Shown one piece after another: positions 48,487-57,167 of a DNA stretch of 64,000 nt. The stretch covers positions 372,001 to 436,000 of the forward strand of contig NZ_JAJTWU010000003.1 of assembly GCF_021353265.1 (NCBI RefSeq). Direction: 5' to 3'. Positions within the stretch are counted from its first letter, which is position 1; each line of letters opens with the position of its first letter. The notes under the pieces are model-generated. The model did not search any database. It was given only the letters and a program-made list of their open reading frames with translations, and had not been told where the DNA came from. A program made the position numbers and the translations under genes. Origin of the DNA: Pelomonas cellulosilytica (GTDB lineage Bacteria > Pseudomonadota > Gammaproteobacteria > Burkholderiales > Burkholderiaceae_C).

Positions 48487-50226
48487 TCAATACTGCAAGC
48501 CCGCCGCGAAGACCCGGCGTTCGCGCTCGACTGGTGTATCCCCCCGTACTCGGATCTGGAATTCCGGGTACCTCTTATGGAGTGATTCACCAAGTTCGGC
48601 CAGGTCGATGCGAAACTGGTCTGCCGCCCCGATCAACACTCCGTCTGTGAACCGGTACCGGCAATCAAGAAGCGTCTCCGTGTTGTGCGGCATGAAGAAA
48701 AGTTGATCGCACAGGCGCGCAGAAAATACGTCAGACGCGTCCACCTGCGCGGGACCACCCGGATTGCCGTTCATCGGCGGCGGGTTGCGTATCACGTAAG
48801 GCAAGGGCAGCTTGCCCTCGAACATTGCGTGCATTAGGAAATGGTCGGCCGAGTGCACGATCGCTGCATTCCAAATGATGGCGGCCAACGTCCTGGCCAA
48901 CGTCGAGCTGTCGGCGACGTCCTCGGCCATGGGGAAGCCGGGCACCCACGACGCGATATAGGTTGCCCACTGCGCGATGTCGGCCTTCTGGTGGGGCGGA
49001 ATTTGCGCGACCACTTGCTTCGTGAACTGCAGGATGGGTTCATAGAACGCCCCGAGGAAGTTGCCATAACGAGATGGGACGTTGCGCGGCTCAAGCGCGA
49101 ACTTGTAGGCCGGGAACGCGTTGGGGCGTCCCGTCCAGAACGGGTCATCATCGGGCGGCGCGTTGGCCCCGGTCCAGTAGAACGGGAACACTTGCCGCAT
49201 CTCGCCCCCCTTCGCTGGGTACGGCGCATACGGATAGAAGTAGGTCCGGTTAAGCAGCGAATACGAGCCCTCCAGCACCGAGTTGTCGACGGGGAGGCTG
49301 AGCCGGAAATGCGGCCACAGCAACTGCAGCAGGAAGTTGTCTGTCGGCAGCGCCGCCTTCGTGATGGCATTTATGGAGTCCGACGGGAAATGCACCATTG
49401 GATGGTCGACCAGGTTGATACGCACCAGCGCCCCCTGCATCGCGAAGTACTTCGCCAGGTCCCAGGCCGCGCCGTCGGCGGGGGTAAAGAGCTGGCCGCG
49501 CGTGTCGTACGGCTGTCCGGGCCCCGGCTGCCCGAACAGCGCGATCGCCTCGACACGCAGCTGAAGGTCGCCACCATCGTTCGTCTCGGGGGCGGAAAAT
49601 AGCGTCACCGAGGGGGCGACGTACTCGCCGGCGTCCGGGTTCCGGACGACGCGCATGTGCGTCGAATCACTCTTATAGAACATCCGGCCCGGCAGTTTGG
49701 AGAGCACGGCTGCGAACGTCTTCTGGTCGGGTTTGTCCAAGCGGGAAAGTAGCTTGCTCAGGAGGCCGTGGCCCATCTCATCGGTAAACAGCTTGTCGTC
49801 GAGCGGGGCATAGCTACCAGAGGGCTCGTCGAAATCTCGAAAGAAGGTATCGAAATCACGCTTCCACTCCCCCTCGCTGAGCGAGCCGCTCAGCGCTGCC
49901 CAGGCGCACACCGCCAGTTCAGTAGTTTGCTGCGCGTTCGGTGACTTCTTTTTCAGCGCCTCGGCGCAGTAGCGGGCTGCCTCGTCGGCATAGGGCAGAA
50001 AGTTGTCTTCGTAGTAGGTAAAAAGGTACTTCTTCCAGTCGTCTAGCTCGGGCTTGGGAATGCGGATGACCTCAGGCGCCATCTTGGCCGGGTTGCCATT
50101 GGTCGGCACCTGCGGCCACGGCCAATCGTCGGGGTAGCTGTAGCGAGTGGGATCTGCGCCTGGGGGGTATTGGAACGGAAGTCCTCCGTCTGTTGCCGCT
50201 GCGCTGCCGGATACATCTGATGCCAT
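48487..50226 (-). CDS. Lipoxygenase-like protein
   Basis: 579 residues from ATG 50226, chosen for GAGGG 7 bases upstream; no signal peptide. Lipoxygenase-type landmarks: WDLAKYFAMQGALVRINLVD (255-274) leading into His275 and His279, candidate iron ligands; LLWPHFRLSLPVDN (302-315), matching the LLxPHxRxTLxIN block; and VHSADHFLMH with His458 and His462 in place of the usual His-x3-Asn/His pair. The HP of the LPxxHP block is replaced by DN. Lipoxygenases insert O2 into polyunsaturated fatty acids. Ligand spacing is not fully canonical and the C-terminus is not the usual Ile, so activity is uncertain. Confidence 0.6.
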   Translation of the reverse strand: MASDVSGSAAATDGGLPFQYPPGADPTRYSYPDDWPWPQVPTNGNPAKMAPEVIRIPKPELDDWKKYLFTYYEDNFLPYADEAARYCAEALKKKSPNAQQTTELAVCAWAALSGSLSEGEWKRDFDTFFRDFDEPSGSYAPLDDKLFTDEMGHGLLSKLLSRLDKPDQKTFAAVLSKLPGRMFYKSDSTHMRVVRNPDAGEYVAPSVTLFSAPETNDGGDLQLRVEAIALFGQPGPGQPYDTRGQLFTPADGAAWDLAKYFAMQGALVRINLVDHPMVHFPSDSINAITKAALPTDNFLLQLLWPHFRLSLPVDNSVLEGSYSLLNRTYFYPYAPYPAKGGEMRQVFPFYWTGANAPPDDDPFWTGRPNAFPAYKFALEPRNVPSRYGNFLGAFYEPILQFTKQVVAQIPPHQKADIAQWATYIASWVPGFPMAEDVADSSTLARTLAAIIWNAAIVHSADHFLMHAMFEGKLPLPYVIRNPPPMNGNPGGPAQVDASDVFSARLCDQLFFMPHNTETLLDCRYRFTDGVLIGAADQFRIDLAELGESLHKRYPEFQIRVRGDTPVERERRVFAAGLQY

Positions 50227-50804
50227 TGCAGTCCCTCGAATGGTTGATCGCCCGGCTATCCCGGATGCGCATCGGCGGTGGCGCACCGATCGCGCGTCTT
50301 CTGTGTATGCGGCCATCTGCTGCCTCAGAGCAGCGCCAATCGAGGACCCCATCAGAATCGAGATCCGCCGATTCCAAACCCTACGCTCAATGCAGCTTGC
50401 ACCTCAGCTGCGATGAGAGCGGCCATCTGGCTGCACTCTCGCGAATGCCGGCGTTCAATCTCCCTCTTTCGACTGACGGAAGGGAACGTCACATTAGCCG
50501 CACTTCATTAGCTTGTTCAGGCGCAGCTACAGGGACTTCAAACGTCGCCGATCAGCGTCGGCCATTGAGCTCAATTCAAGCGGCTGGCCGCTTGATTGTC
50601 TATCGCAAGAACTAGGTAGTCTGCCGTGAGCAACTCGGACCGGCGCGCCACCGTCTCTGGTGATTCGCTCGATTACCCACAGCCCGGATGGCCGCTTCAC
50701 GGCGCAACGTTTCATCCCAGACCCCTCGCAAACCCCAAGGAGCCGGACGTACAAAATCCAATTGAGCCTGGAGCGTCGGCGAACTGGACAGGAGCAGCCT
50801 GTCC
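50227..50804. other. Intergenic region, no gene seen
   Basis: 578 bases between two minus-strand genes. It should contain the promoter of the lipoxygenase-like gene and the end of the metallopeptidase transcript. Short open frames exist but none has a ribosome site or recognisable sequence. Confidence 0.4.
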
Positions 50805-53753
50805 CTACAACACCTTCAGCGACAGCATCCACTCCGTCCCCGCCCGCTGCTTGCCCTTCCAGCCCACAGCCCCGCCCAGCGACAGCGTCATGTCGTACCA
50901 GTGCAGCACCGAGATCCGCAGATCGACCTGAGCGCCCAGGCTGGCATACCGTCGTCGGTCGCCAACGAAGGGCTCGGTCCACAGCCCGGCCGCAAACACC
51001 GCCGGCCGCAGCGACTGGAGATACAGGTCAGGCCGGCCCAGCGATTGGAACACCATGGGCGGCAGGTTCAGCTCTACCATTTGCCGCACGTAGCTGCGCG
51101 CAGAGACCTCGTCGATCTTGAAGCCTGGCAGCGAGCCCGGCTCGCGGTAGCGCTGCACTGTGCCGTCGTCGACCCAGTTGTTGCCGAAGGCGCCGAAGTA
51201 GTGTCTTGAGACGGCTAGCGTGTCAGTACCCGCCGTCCCGCCGGCTGCGGTGCGAGACCATAGGGACGCATGCCTCCACCCGCCGAGCGGCATGCCTGCG
51301 TCAAGCCGCAGCAGCGGCTGCGTCACCACCCGGCCTGCAGTGCGCGAAAGTGTCAACGCAGCCGAGGCCGACACGCCCTTCTCGTCGCCCACCGCCCCCA
51401 GCGATCGGCGCAGGTCCGAGTAGTACAACCCCGTCTCGGCCAACAGCAGCCGGCTGCCGCCGGCGGCCACGTTCTGCGCACCGGGCAGCGTTTCCAGGCC
51501 GGTGTACCAGGCCAACTTGTTGCGTAACTCCAGCCGCTGGGTCGACTGGTAAAGCAGCATCACGTCGCGGCCCAACGTGGCTTGAAAGCCGCGCGTTCCG
51601 CGCAGCGTGGGCCCGAAGAGGTCGTAGAAGCTGCCCTTGTTCCACGCCAGGCTGGCGCTCCAACCCAGGTGTCGCGCTGTCGCTTCCAGGTGCAGACGTT
51701 CGCCGGCCCGCAAGCCCTGCCCCGGCGTCACCGCGGCCAACAGGCCGATCTCCGTAAGCGTCAACGGGTCGGCGAAGTTGGCGCACCAGCCCAGGCCGCC
51801 AGCCTCGCGGTAGCCGAACAGCACCGGGAAGGCGTTGTTTAGCTGCAAATGCTCGGCCGAGTGGTACGCGCCGCGCTGGCGCACCAGTGATTCGAGGTCC
51901 TCCGTACGCGCGGCCGGCACCTGCCAGGTCTTCACCACCGGATGGCGCTGAGCCACCTCGGCCCCCAGCAACCGGATGGTGCCGAGGGCGGCCACAGTCT
52001 GCGGCTGCAGCGCCACAGGGCGGAAGCCCGGACCGGTGTACTCGAACGCGACCAGCGTGCCATCGGGCCGCGGGGTGGGCCTGAATAGGCCGGTCTCGGC
52101 ATTGCTCACCGCGTCGATGCGGGCGGTGGCCAGTTCGATGCGGAAGATGTTGGAAACGCCGGTGTAATAGGCACTGCCGTAGAGGTGGCGCCCGTCCGGC
52201 GAGAACACAAAACCTTCGGGTGCGGCCTGCCCGAAGCTGAAGCGGGCCGCCGGCTCGGCGTTGCCTTCACGCAGGCGGCCCATGTCGAATACCTGCACGA
52301 ACTGGTCGCCGCCAGGGTCTGATACCGAAGCCACTAGCTGCGTACCGTCGGGCGAAACATCCAGGTCGCGCGGCACAGTGCCGTAGTCAAAGGTGTACAG
52401 CGTCTGCCAGTCACGGTACGGATATGGGATGCGCACCAGAGAAGCCAGCCCGGCTTCGTGGCGCACACCAAGCAGAGAGCCGGTAGACGGATCGAAGGCT
52501 AGCTCGCCGATTCGCGCTTCGGTCAGCAGCGCAGTGCGCTCGCCGGTGTCTGCCTCCACGGCCCACAGGCTGCGCAAGCCCTGGTTGTCGGTGGTGAAAA
52601 AGACGCGCTTGTGCTTCGCGTCCCACGCCAGCGACGTGACGTCGTACATCGTTGCGCCCTGCACCTCGGCCAACGTGCGCGCGGCGCCGGTGCGCATGTT
52701 GATCTCGGCAATGTGGTCGACCACGCCGCGCGTGCGCACGGCGGTGATGAGTGTGCCGGCTTCTTCGTCGACAAAGGCGCGCGAAACTGAGCCCAGCGCG
52801 CCGGACAGCGGGCGCAGCGGCGTGGGCGGATGTTGGCGCAACGCGTCGAGATTGGCCTGCTGGAAGCGGCGCTCGTCGGCGATCCACTGCTTCCAGGCAT
52901 CGTTCAGAGGCAGCTCAAACACCTGCGCGAACTGCGCTGCGTAGTCTGGCTGGCTACCTTCGTCGCGACGCAGCCATTGCAGCACCTGTTGCGGTGACTT
53001 CGCCCAAGCCAGCCACGTGAGAAAGCGCGTGCCATACAGGTAGGCATTGGCACCCGACTGGAAATCACTGCGCGTGCCCCGTGTTTCCAGCGCCAGCGGG
53101 TCGTAAAAAGGGGCGCCGTCGCGCACCATCGCGCGGAACACCATCTCGTCGTAGCCGCCCTGTGCCCGGCCCTGGCCGCCGCCCATCCACGTCTCCAGGA
53201 AGACCGCGGCCCCCTCCAGCTGCCAGCGCGGCGCGGCCCAGCGCGGCACCGTCAGCATCGTGTACAGCAGCGATTCGGGGTGCTGAGGCTGGGGGGACAC
53301 CTTGCCAAGGAACACGCGTCGCCAGAAGCGGTCGCGGCTGTTAGCAACGTCGCTGGTGCCCAGGTGTACCAGCTCGTGGTTCATCATCGAGTACATGCGC
53401 TCAGCGCTAGGCGCGGTCTCGAAAGGGCTGGCCATCGGCGCCACGTCCATCTGGTACAGGTTGCGCGGCGCGGGTGTCACCCGGGCGTTGCCGTTGTCCG
53501 ACAGGTCGCGCAGCCACAGCGTCGTGCGGTCGGAAGGTATCCAGCCGAATACTCGGCGCTGCCAGTCCAGCGCGTTTCGGAAGGTGCTTGCCGCGTGCGG
53601 CACCAGCGGCGTGAGTTCTGGCTCGTCGTGCACCAGCAGCACGTCGTCGGTGCGCACATACGAAAGACCCAGCGTGCCGAGTTCGGCAGCATGCGATGCC
53701 GACGCGCAGAGCAGGGCCATGACCGACATCCGGCGCAGGGCATGCTGGCGCAT
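50805..53753 (-). CDS. HExxH metallopeptidase-like protein with propeller and C-terminal outer-membrane-like domain
   Basis: About 982 residues from ATG 53753, which gives a clean signal peptide (RRMSVMALLCASASHAAE); longer starts at 53789 and 53813 exist. A gluzincin-like domain (about 25-310) has NHELVHLGTSD (HELVH 126-130) and a downstream Glu in WQLEGAAVFLETW (E180). A TolB/WD40-like propeller follows (about 320-620; DLDVSPDGTQLVASVSDPGG, GFVFSPDGRHLYGSAYYTG). The last 330 residues are alternating amphipathic strands (RLHLEATARHLGWSASLAWN, YASLGAQVDLRISVLHWYDM) like a surface barrel. Substrate unknown. Confidence 0.7.
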   Translation of the reverse strand: MRQHALRRMSVMALLCASASHAAELGTLGLSYVRTDDVLLVHDEPELTPLVPHAASTFRNALDWQRRVFGWIPSDRTTLWLRDLSDNGNARVTPAPRNLYQMDVAPMASPFETAPSAERMYSMMNHELVHLGTSDVANSRDRFWRRVFLGKVSPQPQHPESLLYTMLTVPRWAAPRWQLEGAAVFLETWMGGGQGRAQGGYDEMVFRAMVRDGAPFYDPLALETRGTRSDFQSGANAYLYGTRFLTWLAWAKSPQQVLQWLRRDEGSQPDYAAQFAQVFELPLNDAWKQWIADERRFQQANLDALRQHPPTPLRPLSGALGSVSRAFVDEEAGTLITAVRTRGVVDHIAEINMRTGAARTLAEVQGATMYDVTSLAWDAKHKRVFFTTDNQGLRSLWAVEADTGERTALLTEARIGELAFDPSTGSLLGVRHEAGLASLVRIPYPYRDWQTLYTFDYGTVPRDLDVSPDGTQLVASVSDPGGDQFVQVFDMGRLREGNAEPAARFSFGQAAPEGFVFSPDGRHLYGSAYYTGVSNIFRIELATARIDAVSNAETGLFRPTPRPDGTLVAFEYTGPGFRPVALQPQTVAALGTIRLLGAEVAQRHPVVKTWQVPAARTEDLESLVRQRGAYHSAEHLQLNNAFPVLFGYREAGGLGWCANFADPLTLTEIGLLAAVTPGQGLRAGERLHLEATARHLGWSASLAWNKGSFYDLFGPTLRGTRGFQATLGRDVMLLYQSTQRLELRNKLAWYTGLETLPGAQNVAAGGSRLLLAETGLYYSDLRRSLGAVGDEKGVSASAALTLSRTAGRVVTQPLLRLDAGMPLGGWRHASLWSRTAAGGTAGTDTLAVSRHYFGAFGNNWVDDGTVQRYREPGSLPGFKIDEVSARSYVRQMVELNLPPMVFQSLGRPDLYLQSLRPAVFAAGLWTEPFVGDRRRYASLGAQVDLRISVLHWYDMTLSLGGAVGWKGKQRAGTEWMLSLKVL

Positions 53754-53880
53754 CGAAAGAGTCTGTAGAGAGAGTTGGGCGCGGAACATAGCGAGACGCG
53801 GCAGCGCGAACAAACGCCGGCCTTGCGGACGGCGTTTCGCGGGAGCGGGTGCGCGCCGGGTGGCGCGACTGGTGTAGGGC

Positions 53881-54270
53881 TCAGTCGCGGAAATCGAACT
53901 TGCGGTCGGCGCTGTAGCCGACGTCGCCGAACCGGCGATCGGTGAACTTCCGATCGGTGAACCGGCGATCAGTGAACTTCCGATCGGTGAACCTGCGGTC
54001 AGCGGCGCCCCCTGCCATCTGCAGCTCAGCCCCCTTCAACTCCGTAGCCGCGATGGACGGGCGGACGGTCGCTGCGGTAGCAATCTTCACTTCGGCGCTG
54101 CCGTTGTCCGCAGCGCGGAAGCGTTCGGCGGCCACGACGCCGCTGCTGAAGCCGGCATCGCCGGCCAGGGCGACCTGTGGTTGCGCCAGCGCCACGAAGG
54201 CGGTGACCACAGCCGCAGAGATCTTGAGGCCGCGAGACAGGGTCTGGAAGGTGGTTTGCGTGGTTTCCAT
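53881..54270 (-). CDS. Small secreted protein with RRFTDRKFTD repeats
   Basis: 129 residues. AAGGAG lies 8 bases before the ATG. A signal peptide (LKISAAVVTAFVALAQPQVA, cleavage near ALA) is followed by an Ala-rich middle and then charged five-residue repeats alternating RRFTD and RKFTD, ending RRFGDVGYSADRKFDFRD. It is 67 bases upstream of the metallopeptidase gene's longest start, on the same strand, so they may be co-transcribed. No family recognised. Confidence 0.7.
   Translation of the reverse strand: METTQTTFQTLSRGLKISAAVVTAFVALAQPQVALAGDAGFSSGVVAAERFRAADNGSAEVKIATAATVRPSIAATELKGAELQMAGGAADRRFTDRKFTDRRFTDRKFTDRRFGDVGYSADRKFDFRD
53931..54005 (-). repeat. Five 15-base tandem repeats inside a coding region
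   Basis: Five consecutive 15-base units (plus-strand form ACCGGCGATCGGTGA / ACTTCCGATCGGTGA alternating) encode the alternating RRFTD/RKFTD peptides. The near-identity of units 2 and 4 suggests recent expansion of a 30-base unit. Confidence 0.85.
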
Positions 54271-54533
54271 TTGAGAGCTCCTTGGGGTTGCCGGTCAGCG
54301 GGGCGTTGAAATGAGTTCCTGCCGCCGTGACGTGAATGTCGTCGGCTACACCGCCGACGTCCTGAAGCCCGCTTCAAGCGTTCTTAAAAGTTCTGAATCC
54401 GGCGCGCCGCCCCGTTTCCCCTGCCCTGCACGACATAGGCACGTACCAGCGCCGGTCGCGACAGGGGCCAGTCGGCAAGAATGCGATCACACCCTGTTAC
54501 GCTCATCCGCGATCTTGGAAGCCGCTCGCCGCC
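54271..54533. promoter_or_regulatory. Divergent promoter region
   Basis: 263 bases between the repeat-protein gene (minus) and the winged-helix STAND regulator (plus). Its AT-richest part is near 54380-54395. No gene seen; it presumably contains both promoters, and the regulator may act here. Confidence 0.45.
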
Positions 54534-57167
54534 ATGCAAGTACCGCCCTCTGAGCGCGCAGCCCTGCCGAGCAAGCTCGCGCCTGCTGTCCCCGCGCTCA
54601 CGGCGGACTTGCGCTTCGGTCGTCATCTCATCCAGCCGCTGGAACGCCGCCTGCTGGTGGACGGAGAGCCCGCCGGCCTGGGCGCCCGTGCCTTCGATCT
54701 ATTGCTGGCGCTGGCCGCCCAGCCCGGCACACTCCTGACCAAGAGCCAACTGCTCGACGCCGTGTGGCCGGGCTTGGTGGTGGAAGAATCCAACCTGGCC
54801 ACGCAGATCAGCGCGCTGCGCAAGGTGCTGGGTGGGGACGTGATCGTGACGATCCCGGGGCGCGGCTACCGGTTCAGTGCTCGCATCGAGGCCGGTGCTG
54901 ACCTGGCACCGGAGTCTCACGCGGCAACGCCGGCCGCACCCGCACCCGCATCCGCACCCGCCAAGCTCCAAACCAACCTGCCCGCCACACTGCCGCGCAT
55001 CGTCGGGCGGGCCGACGACCTGGCCGCACTCCACGAGCTGGTCGATCAGCACCGACTGGTCAGCATCGTGGGTGCCGGCGGCATGGGCAAGTCGCTGCTG
55101 ACGCAGCATCTGCTGGACGGCCGGCGTGGCAACTACGTGCACGGCGTGTGCTGGGTGGACCTGGCCACGGTCACCGACGAGGCTTTGCTCGCTGGGGCGG
55201 TAGCTGCAGCGCTTGGGGTGCAGCTGGGCGGTCGAGAGGCAATCCCGGGGCTGTGCCGCGCGGTCGTGCCGCTGCAGGTGCTGCTGGCGCTGGACAACGC
55301 CGAGCAGGTGCTGGAAGGCGTGGCCCGCATGGCCGCTGCGCTGCTGGACGCCGCACAGGATCTGCGGCTGGTGGTGACGAGCCAGGTGCCGCTGAAGCTG
55401 GCGGCCGAGCGCGTCTATCGCGTCGGCCCCCTGGCCGTGCCGCCAGGCCCCCTGCCTGCTGCACAGGCGTGCGAGTTCGGCGCGGTGGCGCTGTTCGTCG
55501 AGCGTGCGCGGGCAGCAGATTCACGCTTCATGCTTACCGATGCCAATGCACCGGCCGCGATCGAACTCTGCCGCGCCCTCGACGGCCTGGCGCTGGCTAT
55601 CGAGCTGGCGGCAGCACGCGCGCCGATGCTGGGGGTGCAGCGGCTGGCCGCATCGATGGGCGACCGACTGAAGCTGCTGACAACCAGCCACAATCGCGCC
55701 GCGCCGCCGCGCCAGCAGACGCTGCGCGCGGCGATGGAGTGGAGTCACGGCTTTCTGGATGAACGGGAGCGTGCGGTGTTCCGCCGCCTGGCCGTGTTTG
55801 CAGGCAGCACGTCGCTGACGACCATCCAGCAGGTCGTGGCCGGTACGACGGGTGACGGCGAACTCGAAGAGTGGGCACTGCTGGATGCGCTGGCCCTACT
55901 GGTGGACCGTTCGCTCGTCAACGTCATCGTGCCGGATGGCTCCGTCGAGCCGCGCTACCGGCTGCTGAACTCGACGCGCGCCTACGCACTGGAGCGACTG
56001 AAGGAAGCGGGCGAAGAAGAAGCGCTGCGTGGGCGTCACATGCAGGCGGTTGCCGCGTTCTGCGATTCGGCCTGGCACCAAGTCTTCAGCGGTGACATTG
56101 GCTGGCACGACTGGCTGCAGTCCTTTCAGCTCGACGCCGACAACGCACGCGAGGCCATGTCCCAGGCTCTTATCAGCCGGGATCGCGTGGCAGCGCTCCA
56201 GATCGGGACCACGTGCCTGCATGCCTCGTACGACATGCCGGCGGCCCAGCAGCTGGCGTTGGCCGAGCAGTGCGCCGCCCTGGTCGACGACGACGTGCCG
56301 GCGTCGCTGCAGGGCCGCCTTGCGGTTCGCATTGCACTCACGCTCGTAGACATCCGGCCCGACCTGGCCTTGGAGGCCGCCACCAAGGCATGGGCGCTTG
56401 GGCAAGCCTGGGAAATGCCGGGCGGTGATCGGTTCCTGGCCTACCTGGCGGCCTGCAGTGTCGCCATGGCGGCGGGGAGGAATCCGGGCGGCGCGCTGCA
56501 GCAGCAGACCGCGCTGGGCCAGGCACGTGCCCTGGAAGACCCACGCTGGCCACCCCAGCGACGGGTTTGGCGGGCCCGAGTCGAATTCGCTTCAGCCGAC
56601 GCAGCGTCCCCATTGACTGGGCGGTTGGGCAGGGCCGCCCTGTCGCTGGAGGTCGCCTCGGGTGGCAGCGGCTACTACACCCGCTGCCAATTGATCGCGG
56701 CCGAGCTGGCGGCGCAAGATGCCCCGGCCGCCACGCAGACAGGCGAGGCGCTTGTGGCCGAACTGCAGGGCGGCCGCAATGAGCGTGCACTGGCTTTCGC
56801 GCAGACGCATCTTGCGGCGGCTTGGATGGCGCTCGGCGACCTGTCACGGGCCCGAAGCCTGGCACAGGCCGCCTGGCCGCGGAGCCTGGTGTTTGGCCTA
56901 CGGCCCTATGGCGCAGAACACCTGGCGGCGCTGGCGGCGCTAGAAGCCCGCCCGCACGCGGCGGCGCGGCTGGCGGGCTACGCCGATGAGGCCTGCTCCG
57001 CAAACAGCCAGACCCGCGGGCCGAACGAAGCGCACGCCTATGCCCTCGCCTGCACGCGGGCACGAGCTGCCCTGGGCGACGCCGAGTTCGACCATCTGCA
57101 CGCCGAGGGCCGCCTGCTGCGCGACGAGCAGATCAAGGCCATCGCCTTCGCAGCGTCCGATGCTTGA
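54534..57167 (+). CDS. Winged-helix/STAND-ATPase transcriptional regulator
   Basis: 877 residues. An OmpR/PhoB-type winged helix (about 25-115; FDLLLALAAQPGTLLTKSQL, VVEESNLATQISALRKVLGG, IPGRGYRFSARI) precedes a Pro/Ala linker and an NB-ARC-like ATPase: RIVGRADDLAALHEL, P-loop VGAGGMGKSLLTQHL near 185, and Walker B-like LQVLLALDNAEQVLEG. The rest is helical, TPR-like. Such proteins are ATP-switched activators sensing an unknown ligand. The gene overlaps the SulP transporter by 8 bases and diverges from the secreted repeat protein, its likely targets. Confidence 0.87.
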   Translation: MQVPPSERAALPSKLAPAVPALTADLRFGRHLIQPLERRLLVDGEPAGLGARAFDLLLALAAQPGTLLTKSQLLDAVWPGLVVEESNLATQISALRKVLGGDVIVTIPGRGYRFSARIEAGADLAPESHAATPAAPAPASAPAKLQTNLPATLPRIVGRADDLAALHELVDQHRLVSIVGAGGMGKSLLTQHLLDGRRGNYVHGVCWVDLATVTDEALLAGAVAAALGVQLGGREAIPGLCRAVVPLQVLLALDNAEQVLEGVARMAAALLDAAQDLRLVVTSQVPLKLAAERVYRVGPLAVPPGPLPAAQACEFGAVALFVERARAADSRFMLTDANAPAAIELCRALDGLALAIELAAARAPMLGVQRLAASMGDRLKLLTTSHNRAAPPRQQTLRAAMEWSHGFLDERERAVFRRLAVFAGSTSLTTIQQVVAGTTGDGELEEWALLDALALLVDRSLVNVIVPDGSVEPRYRLLNSTRAYALERLKEAGEEEALRGRHMQAVAAFCDSAWHQVFSGDIGWHDWLQSFQLDADNAREAMSQALISRDRVAALQIGTTCLHASYDMPAAQQLALAEQCAALVDDDVPASLQGRLAVRIALTLVDIRPDLALEAATKAWALGQAWEMPGGDRFLAYLAACSVAMAAGRNPGGALQQQTALGQARALEDPRWPPQRRVWRARVEFASADAASPLTGRLGRAALSLEVASGGSGYYTRCQLIAAELAAQDAPAATQTGEALVAELQGGRNERALAFAQTHLAAAWMALGDLSRARSLAQAAWPRSLVFGLRPYGAEHLAALAALEARPHAAARLAGYADEACSANSQTRGPNEAHAYALACTRARAALGDAEFDHLHAEGRLLRDEQIKAIAFAASDA

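Noticed and set aside
53931..54005. Regulatory iteron array or origin
   Set aside because: The repeats keep frame as five-residue units inside a reading frame with a good ribosome site and signal peptide, so they are explained as coding.
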